Assembly (NCBI RefSeq): GCF_001411555.2
Contig: NC_049902.1
Span: 9,493,985-9,557,984 of the forward strand
DNA: 64,000 bases
Source of the DNA: Juglans regia
Lineage: Eukaryota > Streptophyta > Magnoliopsida > Fagales > Juglandaceae
Direction of reading: 5' to 3'
Shown here: one piece after another, positions 18,889-31,794 of the stretch
Layout: the number at the start of each line of letters is the position of its first letter
How positions within the stretch are numbered: position 1 is the stretch's first letter
Program-made: the position numbers and the translations under genes
The notes under the pieces: generated by a model
What the model was told of the DNA's origin: nothing
The model's database searches: none
What the model saw: only the letters and a program-made list of their open reading frames with translations

Positions 18889-19687
18889 ACAACTAAATTA
18901 AAGTCAAGTTTAGGAGAAATAATAAACTTATTAACATGGATCCCAAATTTTTTTTATTATAAAATATTAGGCTTTTTAATATGAAATTCAAAGTGAAAAT
19001 ACAATAAATATTATATAATTCTGATGATCTACATGAAAAATAGTTGAGAAGTTTTATCCTCTAGACTTTATTGAGTAAGAAGAAACTTATTTAAGGTCTC
19101 AATTATATGATTATATGCTTAATGTGACACAAAAATATATAGATTTTACATGAAACTTGATAAACTAGCTTACATACTAGAATTAAAGATGGACTTCCTA
19201 AAAGATCACTCAATAGTTTCTATGAAGAAAACATATTCTAAATATTTCAAAAAAATAATAATGGATGAATATTATTTCATGAAACATTGTTGTCATAAAT
19301 CTGGAACATATATTAAGTTGTGTTTTTAGAATTTTATTTCAATGTGTATGTAGCAAATTATCGAGATATAATTTTATATATAGTTATGTTTTTATGCTTT
19401 TATCTCTTTTTATTTTACATAAACACATCACACAGTAGAAAAGTTGGTCCCCTACAAAAAAATTGCTTGTTCCGCCAGTGCCAATCCCTCATTTTCTCTT
19501 CTTCTAGTCGTCTTCTTTCCATGCAAGCATGCTCCTCTTCTTCTTTTTCTTGTATTTCTCAAATCTTTACTGCTCTTCTTCTTCTTCTTCTTCTCTTTGT
19601 CTGGGCAAAACCAGTGACTATGGTCGTGAGTCACTCGAGCCAGTGATCGGTAGCCATGGCTGCAGGTGATGGTTGCCGATCCAAATC
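18889..19687. other. Intergenic sequence
   Basis: AT-rich to 19440, then CT-rich with a TTC/CTT microsatellite around 19577-19596. Small open frames on both strands are repetitive. No gene is recognised. Confidence 0.5.
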
Positions 19688-20180
19688 TCACTACAAGAAA
19701 TCAGGCATTTTCCAGCAATTTTAAGATCGCCACACAAAAAATTGCCGCAAATAGTCATTATTTGCGGTGATTTTTGGGTCACCATTGAAATCCAACACAA
19801 TGAAATGGAAATGTTGATGGCGAATTTACTATTTACTTATTCGTGGTAACTTTTGTACTTTTTGGGGTGATTTTTTGTTGTCACAAATGAAATTTATGAC
19901 TGTAGCAAATTTTATTTGCAAAGAATACGAAAATCACCACAATAGAATATTTTTACAGCAAATTAAACGTTATTTCCGGTGAATAAAAAGCGTCCGAAAT
20001 AGCCTTTTACAAAATTTATGACAAAATTGTAGAAGACTATTTTCGACGAATATTTAATCGTTGGAAAGGAGTAGTTTCAACAATTGTTATATTGTTGTGA
20101 ATGATCAGTTCGTCTTTTGTGGTGACAAATGTAACTTTTGCGACGAGTTAATATTGCTGCAAAAGATAATAAAATTAAAA
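19688..20180 (+). mobile_element. CACTA (En/Spm-type) element, left end
   Basis: CACTACAAGAAAT at 19688 is the canonical CACTA terminus. It is followed by a subterminal region dense in short degenerate motifs in both orientations, such as TTTGCGGTGATTTTT, GGGGTGATTTTTTG and TTTGTGGTGACAAAT, as CACTA elements have for transposase binding. I could not find the matching TTTCTTGTAGTG end in the next several kilobases, so the right border is unknown or lost. No CACTA transposase is seen. Confidence 0.7.
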
Positions 20181-20338
20181 TGCCCGCGTTCCCCTTCTTC
20201 TTTTCCCTCCACCTCCCTCCCCCCTCTGTCTCCCCAATCCCTTTTCTCCCTCAACCCATTCTGTTGCGCACAACCCGTCACCAATGACCCCACCACACCA
20301 CCACCACCTCACCTCGACGACCACCCCCTCTTTTATAG

Positions 20339-21365
20339 CAGTTTGAGTGTAACAAAATGGATTCATCTTAATTGGGGTGATGAAGGATTGATTACATTAT
20401 TTTCAAAGATTTGGAGATTGCTTCATCTGGTAATTTTTATTTATATTTTCTTATTATGCACATTTTTTCTCTTTGAATTATGGATGGGGCTTTATCTGAG
20501 GGTAATTCTGATTTTATGGTACTTCCACCTTGTCATGTAAGGTCTATTAACCATCTATTCAGAAAATGCTCTTTTCTTAAGCAGGGTGGCATTCTTGTAT
20601 TGGAACCTCAACCTTGGAAGTCGTATGTAAGCAACTGTCAAGTTTCTGAGGTAACATGTATTTTCCACTAATGTTAATTGCTGATATATAGCTTACTCTA
20701 CAGTCTTCCACAATATACATGACAACTAAGTACCTATCATTTTTTGAGTAGTTTAATCAGAAAAGGATGATGCAAACCCTTCTTTTGCTCAAGTCCTATA
20801 CGATATTTATGACGAGAAAGTGTGGTAGGAGGCTGTATATCACAGGATCCTTGCACCTCTCATGAAGTGTTAGGTCTCTTTAGGATCCTTGCACTTTTGC
20901 CTGTTCCTTGGTTCTACTGTAATCTGAAATGAAAACCTTTAAAATTGGTGTATAACCATAACTGTTTCAGTTTCCCATTAAATCTTATGCCTTAAATTGT
21001 TGCTCAATTAAATCCGCCGACAGTCTACGACAATGTTTTCTTCTCATTTTGTAGACAACGACAATCAATTTTAAGAATATTATTTTACGTCCAGAACATT
21101 TTCTGGAAATACTTCTGATAAGGTATGTTAGTTTATCTAATCTAGCACTCCTACAGAAGCTCGAAGTCCAATAAATGGAAGATGGTTATAGGCACTTGCG
21201 AGAATTGTTGTTTATATCTTCAGAAAATTTGATGTTGAAAAATGTTTTTTTAGCTCTGACTTTTTTTACAAGTAAGGTCTGATATTCAACATAATTGCTT
21301 AAAAAACAAATTTAACATAACTGCAGATTGGATTTAGAAAGGTAGAAGACTTAACTGCAGAAGAC
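20339..21365 (+). pseudogene. Fragment of a Bin3-type RNA cap methyltransferase gene
   Basis: Four exon-like blocks with correct splice borders encode the C-terminal half of a Bin3/MePCE-like methyltransferase. The family adds a methyl to the gamma-phosphate of small nuclear RNAs such as U6 or 7SK. Blocks: 20339-20429 (SVTKWIHLNWGDEGLITLF; donor GTAATT), 20585-20650 (GGILVLEPQPWKSYVSN; donor GTAACA), 21055-21122 (NIILRPEHFLEILL; donor GTATGT), and 21327-21365 (IGFRKVEDLT). Introns are retained, so this is copied genomic DNA and not a retrocopy. Block 3 reads CTTCTGATAAG where family members have LLDK, which implies a 1-base deletion and frameshift before the last block. The N-terminal half is absent. 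Position directly inside a CACTA end suggests transposon capture. Confidence 0.75.
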
Positions 21366-21675
21366 ATTCATAATTATATATATATATATATATATCACAA
21401 AAAGACTATCATCAAGCCCATGAACTTCATACTTTTTTGAGTTAGATTTTTTTAAATTAGATTTTGGTTAGATCTTTGTTGATCTTGGCCAGATCTATGG
21501 GAAGAGGAGATAAAATGAGGTTTTGTGATCATATTTTGTTCGTTCATGTCCTATTTTCAACCTTGAATTAATTAGTCCAAATTTAATGAGGCTAGAACTA
21601 TAGTTTTTGCTTCAATTGGGCTGCTGAATTTTTGTATATAATATGAAGCAAATAACCCTGAATTATTTTTCTAAT

Positions 21676-21716
<41 letters not shown>

Positions 21717-23787
21717 GCATACATTGCCTATGATTAAGATCATGATGTTATGTTGGGCTGAAAAGATAACCCGGCCCGTACCATACGGGTTGTTTTTTGG
21801 TTTGTTTTTTTCTTTCACTTCTGTCTGCCTGCTACATGCCACACTGGGGGTAGATAATTGCTATTGGTCTTCTTGTCAACATAATACAGGTTAAATTTGT
21901 ACAAAAACTAATAAAAAAAATGTACAAAAGCCATCTATTACAAAAACTATCTAAATTAGAAAATATGAACATCAACTGATAGAAGACTAAGGAGCATCCA
22001 ACGATCAAATTATAGCAGCTTCTCATCTCTTCCTCCATATCTGCCATTATGAAAAAGTCAACACCAAATTAATAATAGCACATCAAATAATTCAAGTCAA
22101 CACAAAGTGATTTGTTTCTCTAATAAAGGAGTGAAAATGAAAAGCATACCATCATACAGACCATAAGCCTTGAGTTACTCCTCATCAACATAAGTAAAGC
22201 TTGATTGTGGATCATACTCTAAAAAAACACATGATGATTATTAAATGATATAAAAATAAACATTATGAAAAAGTTTAATAAATATGTAAATAAGAAATAA
22301 GTTTATTACTCAATTTCGCCTCAAATCTTTCAATATTATCCAAGGAGGTACAAAGATGATCAAAAGAATCAAAGATGTTGGAAAAGAGCAAAAGGAAAAA
22401 AAAAATGATGAAATTAAGAATCATTTTCAAACTACCTTGCAATTCAACTATCCCATGAAACAAAGGCTGTTTTCAAACAAGTTATAAATAAAAATCATGT
22501 AGCCAATGATTGTAAACGTCTAAACAACAATAAGATAGACAATACATACCCTAATGAGAAGGGCCAGTGGGCCTATAATTCATATATTTACAACCACATA
22601 TTTCACGATAACACTTCATGAAACTACATCTCCCTGACTCTAATTCTCTCTCTTTCTCCTGCAACTAATTCAAAACAAAGTAACCTAAACATGACTATTT
22701 GAGAAGACATCAACCTATTTGAAAGGAAATCAAATGAAAAAATTAACAAGGATTGCATAAAACCCAACAAAACAAAAGAATCTTCATTCCCAACATCAAT
22801 TTTTCCCTCAATAATTGATGATAATCATCAGTTCATCTAACCTCCAAGAATGTCTTTATTCCCAAACACTAGTTTTCCCCCATTAATTGATGATAATAGT
22901 TTATTCATCTACACTCATTGGCTACCCTCATTGACGAATCTCCAAAAACTCAAATCTAGCCTAGCAGCAAAAACTCAAATCTCCAAAAGCCGAAGCCAAC
23001 TTCATTTAAAAAGGCTTCTGAACCCTCAATGCACACCCACCATGTTCTTTCCCTTCATCCCGCAACAGACCAAAACACATCCCCAGTCCCACTACTCCCT
23101 CTTCGACCCATGGGCCTACCCAAGAGCAGGAAACTTAACTCTTACCGAGAGAGAGAGAGAGATGGAGAGAGAGAGAGAACGAACCTATGCGATGACAGAA
23201 GATTACAGCTCCAGCAACCTCTGCGACAGGTTTGATCTATATCTGAATCAAGTGGTTCTTTTCCTTTTGACGGGTTCTTCGTCAGAGGATGGTGATGGCG
23301 AACGGCGACAGTGACTAGGGTTTAAGTAGTGGGGAGAAGAGAGTTTGAGATGTTTTCAATTTCGACAGAGAGTGTTTTTCTGTTTAGACGAGTTGCATTG
23401 TATAAAACCCGGTATTAACTTTTGACCCGATGAACCCATGTTTGTTCGGGTTGGGCAAATCAGGTGTCTCGGATGGATTGGGCCAAGGCCCTTTATGCAC
23501 AGGCCTAGTAATATGATCATTTGAGGTATTAAAGCACATTAATCAAGAGCAATTAACTTTTCAAATAACGATGCTCTTTATTTTAATTTTTATTCTATTT
23601 GCGTTAGAATAAAGTTTAGATTTAAGTTTAGTATTCCCTACAATTTTTCCTATAGGAATATGTTAATGCGTGATTTTGCACAACAGATCGAAACGAGAGG
23701 AAGTAGTCATTCTCGGTCCATGGATGTGATTCGAGCCATGACGATGCAGTCAAAAATCCCACAATGGTAGTTTGGACGTCGATACAA
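21366..23787. other. Intergenic sequence with (AT)n microsatellites
   Basis: (TA)n runs occur at 21377-21396 and 21679-21714. The rest is AT-rich with no recognised coding; an open frame at 22850-23314 is low-complexity with a GAGAGA run near 23149-23178. The right border of the CACTA element may lie here but was not found. Confidence 0.45.
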
Positions 23788-24235
23788 TGCTTGAACATCC
23801 AGCCATAGGAATAAATAATAAATAAATACATAAAATATAAATAAAGAGCGAGTCGTACGGATTTACATGATTTGACATAAAACCTATGTCCACGGGTTGT
23901 TCAGAGGTGAAATCCACTATGATGGGTAATTTTACAATCTCTCATAGCTTTATTTATCTCTCAATACAATGGAAGAAATTGAAAATTATGGTGGTTGAAG
24001 CAGATGTCTTCCTCCTCAAGAAAGGAGACTTGGGGGGTGTCTGTTTGTAGTCCACAGTCTCTCATCATACGAGGAGTTTCCTTCTCTTTGTAGAGGTCGT
24101 TTTCATTATTTGAGTTAATTGAGTCCTAATTGCCTTATAAAACCATTTCCTTTTATGTGTTTGAGTTAACTTGCCTTATCCCATCTTGACCTTATCTCTG
24201 GGTTTGTTTCTTGGTTGTTGATTTTATACCCAACA
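23788..24235 (-). mobile_element. LTR-like dispersed repeat, copy 1
   Basis: About 450 bp with clear similarity to 42857-43306 in the same orientation. Shared blocks include AATAAATACATAAAATATAAAT, then CATAAA.CCTA.GTCCAC, AAATCCACTATG.TGG and TCTCTCAATACAA. The right edge, GATTTTATACCCAACA, reads TGTTGGGTATAAAATC on the minus strand, as an LTR start would. No TSD or internal region could be assigned; I infer solo LTRs, perhaps Copia-type. Confidence 0.5.
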
Positions 24236-24700
24236 AGTACCTGTGATTCTTAAGGTTGAATTGTTCAACAAGAAGGCCTTGAGCATCTTCAAGTCAACTG
24301 TGATAGAGATAATCTGTAGAAATAAATTTTGGAAAGTTTGTTTGCGTGAACGTTTTCCTGATAATCATGTGTTCGGATGGTTGCATGTGAATGTTTATTG
24401 TGAGCAAAGAGTGCGTATTTCCATACTTTGTTGGCACTAGTGGATTTTGTTGCTCCTGGAGGTGATTTGTTGTTTGGAGGTTAGCATGTGTTCGTGGTAA
24501 TCTGCACTTAGATGATTAAAGAGCCCATCGACTCTCTGGGTCCATTCTAGGTAGTTGCTTAGCCTGTAAACTCTTTCCGGAAGGTAACTTACTAGAGGTG
24601 GTTGTGGAGTCTGGAGGCTCGTTCCTGAAGGTAACTCGTGCGAGACGATTGTGGCATGAGTGTCAACATTTGGCATTTGCTGAAGAAGACACTCAACTGC
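24236..24700. other. Unassigned sequence between LTR-like repeat and minisatellite
   Basis: No gene is recognised; small open frames on both strands lack family signatures. GC content is higher than in the flanks. Confidence 0.4.
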
Positions 24701-24729
24701 ATTGGCATTGATGGCCAAGTGCAAGTGTG

Positions 24730-25345
24730 AGAACACTTGGCTTTATGTGTGGCGGGAGATGTGCTCGACCGTGCTCGTTGGTGATGAGTGATGCACTCAA
24801 ATGAGTTTCATCATCCTTTGATTGCCAGACGCGAGTAAGAGGGTACTCGACTTGTATTTTGGGCGGGAGATGTGCTCAATCGTGCTAATTGGTGAGAAGT
24901 GATGCATTCAAGGGAGCATCATCATCCTTTGATCACCAAGTGTGAGTGCTATGGTACTCGGCTTTTAAGTTAGGTGGGAGATGAGCTTGACCACTCTAAT
25001 GGGCTAGGAGTGATGTATTTAAGGGAGTGGCATCATCCCTTAATCACTAAGTGCAAGTGCGAGTGCGATGGCACTTGGCTTTGTGGGCAAGGAATGATGC
25101 ACTCAAAGGAGTGACATCATCCTTTAATCTCCAAGTGCAAGTGTGAGGTCACTCAGATTTGTAGGCGAGGAGTGATGCACTCAAGGGAGCGTCATTACCC
25201 ATTGACTGCCAAGTGTGAGTGTGAGGGCACTTGACTTTATGGGTGAGAAGTGATGCACTCAAGGGAACCTGACTTTATGTGCCATCACCTGTTGATTACA
25301 ATTGTGAGTGCGAGGGAACCTAGCTTTGTGTGTGAGGGCACTCGA
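24730..25345. repeat. Degenerate minisatellite, mixed ~110- and ~80-bp units
   Basis: The core GAGTGATGCACTCAAGGGAG recurs near 24785, 24896, 25006, 25090, 25166 and 25247. The early spacings are about 110 bp and the later ones about 76-84 bp. The longer units contain an extra module, GGGCGGGAGATGTGCTCGACC. Units end with CCAAGTG.GAGTG.GAGGGCACT. The repeat is non-coding. Confidence 0.8.
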
Positions 25346-26499
25346 CTTGATAAGGAGATGTTCGACTGCGTTGAGGGTAACCTGTGTACTCGAGTGGGGC
25401 TAGACCTGGCAGGAGGAGTGCTTGACCACGTTGAAGGAGGCTAACCCGACTCTTCGAGTGTGGTTGATCTCAGTGTGAGAGGCTCAATCGTGTTGCTTTT
25501 ACAGGAGCCACACCCAACCGATCGTGGTGAGAGGTTTTCACCAAAAACCAAACCGTTTAGTGTAGATAGTCTAAGTTACATGTTTGAGAGTTGCAAACTT
25601 GAGCCAAGTGATGGTCCCTAGACTCTACCACAAGTGCATGGGTTGTGACAAGTAGAACCTGACAAAAAGAATATTATGAGGAGATTCAAGTACCAATTTA
25701 AAAAATTTCTTATATTATTTAGACGATCCCAAATTGATGTGACTAACTGTAAATTCTTAACCTAAAAAATCAAATATGAAAGGTTCCTAAGGCTTGGATT
25801 TCATCAATTGAATTCCTTTAATGAGTTTAAACTTGGTTTTTTCTTTTTTTATGTGATATCATCTTTCAAGGTATAACACCTATACATATATTAATCTTAT
25901 GTCTATTGTCGTGATCACATAAAATTAATATAAATTTATTATGCTCTATGAAATTCTTGAATGTAGGTCACAAGTGTGTATATTTATTGCTAAACTACAC
26001 TGCTAAGGTTTGATGAATTTACGAACTAATATTGAAAGTCAACTTTCGTTACTTCATTCTTCTTTTTTTTTTTTAAAGAAGAGCGGGAAAGTCACATGTC
26101 CAATAGTGACCCACTTCCGAATTTATTAATAAAACCCTCACTTATGGCGGATGAATACCGTGGTAACAATCAAGGCCCATGGAAAACCTAACAAGACTGC
26201 AACCAAGAAAACATTCTATGACAATCCTATGGAATGAAAAGGAAAACAAAACCACAAAAACCAAACAAACTAGCATCTTAAAGATGGGAGGGATAAGAAA
26301 TCTAAACGGAGCCTCTGAGAATCCGAGGCATATCACAATAATTAAAAAAACCAACTCAGCGCCTCATGCCCTTCCTTGGCTAACCAATCCACCACCATAT
26401 TACCTTCATGAAACTCATGTTGAACACGGCAATGCATAGTGTGAGACAATCCAACAACTTCCTCCCAAAAATCCTCTAGGCACCACACTCCACATCGTC

Positions 26500-29400
26500 T
26501 TCTATTCCACAAGAAATAACCACCATTGAAACCATTTCTACTACCACATTAGAAATATGTAAAGATTTACAAATTCTCAAACCTTGAAAGAGTGCCAAAA
26601 GTTCCGCTTTGTTGTTAAAACCAAAACCAATATGAGAGGCATAAGCTTGGACAAGTTGACCTGAGTCATTTTGAATAACCCCACCAATGCCACAAGTCCC
26701 AGGTTTCCCAGACTACTATCATTCGTATTCAATTTGTACCATCCCGACGGCGGTTTTAACCACTTAACCACTTTGCAACAAGGAGCTTTAGGCACAACCG
26801 GCTTAATCTGCATGGCCTCTAGGATCATGCCATCCCAGCGAGACAATTTGATGGGATTTTTTACTGCATGACAAAGGGAACCTAGCCACACACAAATAGA
26901 ATGAACAACATCATCATTAGTTTCCAGAATTTCTTCCATACAAGCAAGGCATCTTCTCCTCCATAGGCGCCAAGTAATAATGATGGGAGTGAGGCCAACT
27001 ATATAACCCACCTGAGAATAAGAGCTAGCACGCTTAAACCAAGTCCTAGAATTCTGCTTCCAAGATCTACCAAGAGGAATACCAAACAGAGTGCCAAAAA
27101 ATGACCATACTTTTTTAGGAAGATCACCATAACAAAGCACATGATTAATATCTTCAAGATGGCCTACACTACAACAATCACATTTGGAAATAAGGGGAAT
27201 ACCAATACGGTGCAATCTCTCATCCACGCTCAAGGCCATGTGCCAAGCCGTCAAAAAATGTATAGACATTTTTAAAGGAAGACGTTTATGCCAAATCCAA
27301 TTATGCCAACCAAGTGTAGAACCTCTAATACGAATACAATGCCAAGCAGATTTAGTAGAGAACATACCTGTCTCTGTAGGAGTCCAAACAAGAACATCCT
27401 TTCCTGAAGAAGGCCCAAATAAAGAGACTAAAATCTCATCCACCTTCTCCTACCCAACTAAGTTCTCCAGAAGATCCACATCCCAACTATGCGACAACCT
27501 ACACTCTTTAACTTTTAGCAGGGGTGAACCCACTAATAGCATCTCATTAATTTAAGAGACCATTATCCCTCCATTTGTCATACCAGAAAAAAATCTCTCA
27601 TTATCTAAGTTTCCACTTAGAATTATTCAACAACAGGGGTATACAATTAGCAACCATTCTCCAAAATCTAGACCCTTTAGAAGCCTCTATTAAAAACCAA
27701 GGCTTCAAACCCACATATTTTGCTTTGAAAAAGTTAGCCCATAGAGAATTACTTTGTAAAAGATTCCAAGCAAAACGCATATGTAAGGCTCTCTGAGTCT
27801 CTTGGAGATACCGTAACCCAAGACCACCTTCTTCCACAAGGTTGCAAATATGTTTCCAAGTCACCCATTACTTTCTATCTCGCCCATCGGATTCTCCCCA
27901 AAAGAAAGAGCTCATCAACCTGTGAAGCTTGGTGATAGTAGCTTGAGGGACCTATAAAACAACAAAGAGGTGAATTGCCATGCTAGATATAACATGCCTT
28001 AACAAAACTAGTTTTCCACTAGAAGATAATAGCCCCATCTTCCAACCACTGATTGTTTGCCTCACTTTATTCACCATGTCTTCTAGATAAGATTGCTTAA
28101 GGCACCCCAAAATAATCAGTACTCCTAGATATTTAAAGTCCATTCCATGAACCCAGTATGACATAATAGACTTCGCTTGTGCATAGGGGAGATTTTGTCC
28201 GAACAATATAATGCTGATTTCTGAATATTGATAGTCTGTCCCGACCACCTCTCATATTGACTCAGAATGTGCTGAAGTACTTGAACCGATCTCTGAATTC
28301 CATTAGAAAAAATCATTACATCGTAAACATACATCAAATGAGAAATAATAGGCGTACCTCAAGCCTGATAGAAATGGCCAAATTTATTCTCTCTCACACT
28401 ACCATGAATCATCTGGGATAGGACTTCTTGATGTATGATAAACAAATAAGGTGCAAAGGATCCCATTGACGAAGACCAAGGCCTCCCAAGAAGAAACCCT
28501 TGACCGTGACGTTCATCATAACCAAATACCAAGGCTTGAAATACAAGTATTCACCAAGTCACAAAATTGAGAAGAAAAACCAAACCTTTGCAAGACTATA
28601 ATCAGAAAAGCCCAATCCACACGATCATAAGCTTTCGCCATATCCACTTTCAGCATAATATTTCCCCCGTGAGTTCTTTATTAATAGATTAAACCATTTC
28701 CCAGGTGAGACTAATGTTCTCAAAGATACTTCTCCCAGGAATAAAGGCTCATTGCTCAAAAGATATTAGGCGAGGCAGGAGACCTGTTAATCGATTCATA
28801 ATAATCTTGGAGCAAATTTTATAAAAAACATAACAAAGGCTAATGGGATGAAATTTATCAAAACCTGTAGGCGAATCCACCTTTGGTATTAGAACCAAAT
28901 ATGAGGCCATGAAAAACTTGGGAAGGTGCTTGGACGAAAAGAAATCCAAAACTGCATTCAACACATCAACTTTAACCACTTCCCAACAACTTTTATAGAA
29001 ACCCAAACCAAACCCGTCAAGACCCGGAGCACTCTTAGACGGAATGGAAGATAAAGCCTTGAAAACTTCTTCTATCATAGGTTCACGAAGAAGTGAGACA
29101 TTCTCGTCCTCTGAAATGACAGGATCAATGAACTGCTCAAGTCTAGGCTGCTCAACTGGTGGTTCCCCTTAAAGGAAAGAAGAAAAGTATTCCACCGCCC
29201 CTTGATGAATGCTTTCCAACGTCTCATATAACACCCCATTCGAACGCATTTCCAGCACTTTCTTTCACCTCCTATTTGCTAGGCAAGCATGAAAAAACTT
29301 TGAGTTTCGGTCACCATCCACCTTCCATTTTAATTTTGTCATTTGTGCCAATCTCAACTCTTCCCGTCGTCTCCAACTTGCCAGATCCTAGACACCCATA

Positions 29401-30370
29401 TGTAACTCCCTCTCTAGAATTCCCCCCCCCACTTAATTGAAGCTGTTGCTCAATCTCCTCAACCTGTTTTTCAAGAGCATCAATATGATTCAAGGTATGA
29501 CCAAAGACCCTTTTATTCCACTCCCTTAAAGCCACCTAAGTTTGCTTTAATTTTCTAGACAAAATCTGAATAGTCGAACCCCCCACCCGAGTAGCCCAAG
29601 CTATCCGAACACAATCTAAGAAACTATGGTGATCTATCCACATTTGTTGAAATTGAAACGGGGTCGGGCCATACAAGAAAGGATCTTTCTTCAACTCAAT
29701 AAACATGGGAGCATGATCTGAAGTAGAACGCGGCAAATAAGAACAAATAACATTTGGGAACAAAGCAATAGAGGGGCTGTCCATGAGAGCACGATCAAGA
29801 CATGCCCAGGAGCTGGCAAGACCCGACTGCCCATTACACCAAGTAAAACACTCCCTTTCGTAGCCATTTCCATTAGACCCCCTTGATGAATCCAATTATT
29901 AAAGTCCTCCATAGCCATACTTGGACGAGGCCTACCTCGCCTCCTTTCTAAGTCATTATGGATAATATTAAAATCACCAACAAAAATAGAGGGTGTGATC
30001 CCAAAGTTTTAGAGCTGAGATCATCCTAAAGGAATCTCCTCTCCGCCCTGGTACATTTGGCATAAATCACAGTGGGCAAGAACTTCACAGCTCCTTCACC
30101 TACTAAAATAGAAATAAATTGCAGTCTCATCCGAACCACTTGCACCTCACAAGTACTGTTGCAGAGAATCCAGATTTTACCCTCATCATCCTCATTAGAA
30201 CAGAAATTATCAAATTTCAAACACTGTGCCAATTTACTAGCGCCCTCTAAATTTTGAAAAGGTTCTAAAAGAGCAACAACTTTCGGTTTCAACTTACCAA
30301 TCAACATTTTTAATATACTCTTGGAGGTCCCAATCCCTCTAATATTCCATACAAAAATGGAATCAATCAT
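26500..30370 (-). pseudogene. Nested LINE ORF2 remnant
   Basis: Endonuclease pieces: 30370-30026 (FVWNIRGIGTSKSILKML) and 29895-29536 (RSTSDHAPMFIELKKDP, equivalent to SDH). Reverse transcriptase: 29078-28749 (SAPGLDGFGLGFYKSCW, FHPISLCYVFYKICSKI). The catalytic box near 28325 reads MYVYDVMIF where YVDD or FADD is expected, so one of the two Asp residues is lost. The zf-RVT region is at about 27443-27100 (CDCCSVGHLEDINHVLC) and the RNase H start at about 26760 (WYKLNTNDSSLGN). It is split into at least eight frames. Confidence 0.82.
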
Positions 30371-31794
30371 TGAGCAGGATTTGAAATTCGGGCATGAACC
30401 CGAGAAGAACTTTGCATTTTAACAAACAACTTTTTCTTATACTTTTTCTTACCTTCATTGGCCTCAGACTTTGTAAGATAGTCTTTATCTTGCGGAAAGA
30501 CCTCTAACTGAACATCAAGCTCCCGCTCTGAAACAATACTTTCCAGCACAAGCGTTTCCTCACCAGGTGCATCCACAGATTCCTCTTCCCCTAGTAATTC
30601 AACCTGCACCACGAATGGATCCCGCACCATAAACGGATCCACCCACTTACTGGCCATAACCACCGGGACTTCAGGATTCACCATTGAAGTCTCCCCCATA
30701 ATAATACTCATTGCATTCTCAACACAAACTGGGAAATATTTTTCTATCTCAATTGCCTTTACACCCTCTGTTTCTGTAGTTAACAGGCTGTCACCGTGCG
30801 GAACAGATGGCACCACCAACGACAACACCAAATGATCTACCCTCTCAGACAGTGGAACAACTTCAGACGGACTCGGAACCACTTCTACAATAGCACCCTC
30901 TATTTCCATACTAGTCACCATATTTTCTTTTATAACAGTATCAGATGGAAGATTATCCACAATATCCAAGACACTTGGCAGAGGTTCTACCACAGGCTCT
31001 GCTCTCGATTCTTCCACAGGTTCTACTATAGGTTTCACAGTCTCTTGATGCCCTTTCGTCACGAAACCGCATGTGCATTCTTCTCAGATTTTCTTGTTCT
31101 ACAGGTCCACGAATTATGACCCTGCATTTTGCACGTAAGGAAAACTGCAAGAAGTGTTTCATAGACTATCTCTTGCTTCCGGCTAAAAGATAAGCCCGGT
31201 GCCCCAATCTAGAAGTGAGCCAAAGGAGTTTTCGCAGCATCCACTTCCACGCATAATCTTGCGCCATCCGTTCTCGTAGCGCAACAAGTCGGACTATCAC
31301 AATGAATGAACATCCCAATAGGTGGGCTCTTCATCCTCATTAAATTCTAGAGTCCAATGAAAGACACAATAGAAAACTCCATTGATTTCACAAACATCTC
31401 ACGATAAGGCTTTAGTGAAATCGGCTTCATTAGCCATACACACAAAAACGTTACGAGGACGCCACATGGAAGAGACCACCGGTATGGCTGAGAGACCCCA
31501 TCAGCTATGAATGAAAGCCAGCATGGCATCCAACAAAGGACGTTGCTTCAAGAATTTGAGCACAATGGAATATCAGAATGGTTCTAAGGAACATGCAATC
31601 TCTTCCATGGAGAATTGAAAGTATACCTCACCGTCAACCATCTTTGGAGGTTGGGGCACCAGCACCATCTTAGGGATGGGCTGTGGAACAACAACCACCA
31701 AGTCGGCAAAGGAAGGCCAACCTATGCCACCATCAGTGGCTGCCATGTAGCCACTCATGAAGACGAAACCGTGCGGCGAAATGTGAAACCACAT
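30367..31794 (-). pseudogene. Nested LINE ORF1 remnant
   Basis: DUF4283-like sequence at the 5' side (FADLVVVVP, then EVYFQFSMEEIACSLEPF) is followed by stops and frame changes, then a knuckle-like CKMQGHNSWTC near 31110. A long acidic, Val/Glu/Pro-rich C-terminal region spans 31062-30367 and overlaps the ORF2 start by 4 bp. Several in-frame stops disable it. Confidence 0.75.

Noticed and set aside
20061..20540. 159-residue plus-strand ORF read as one protein
   Set aside because: It runs from CACTA subterminal repeat through a captured exon and its intron; only the exon block at 20339-20429 has family similarity.
22850..23314. 154-residue ORF
   Set aside because: Compositionally biased, with an Arg/Glu run from a GA repeat, no domain, and no conserved neighbours.
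24730..25345. Regular repeats as a CRISPR array
   Set aside because: Unit spacing varies and both repeat and spacer parts are similar between units; the context is a plant nuclear genome.
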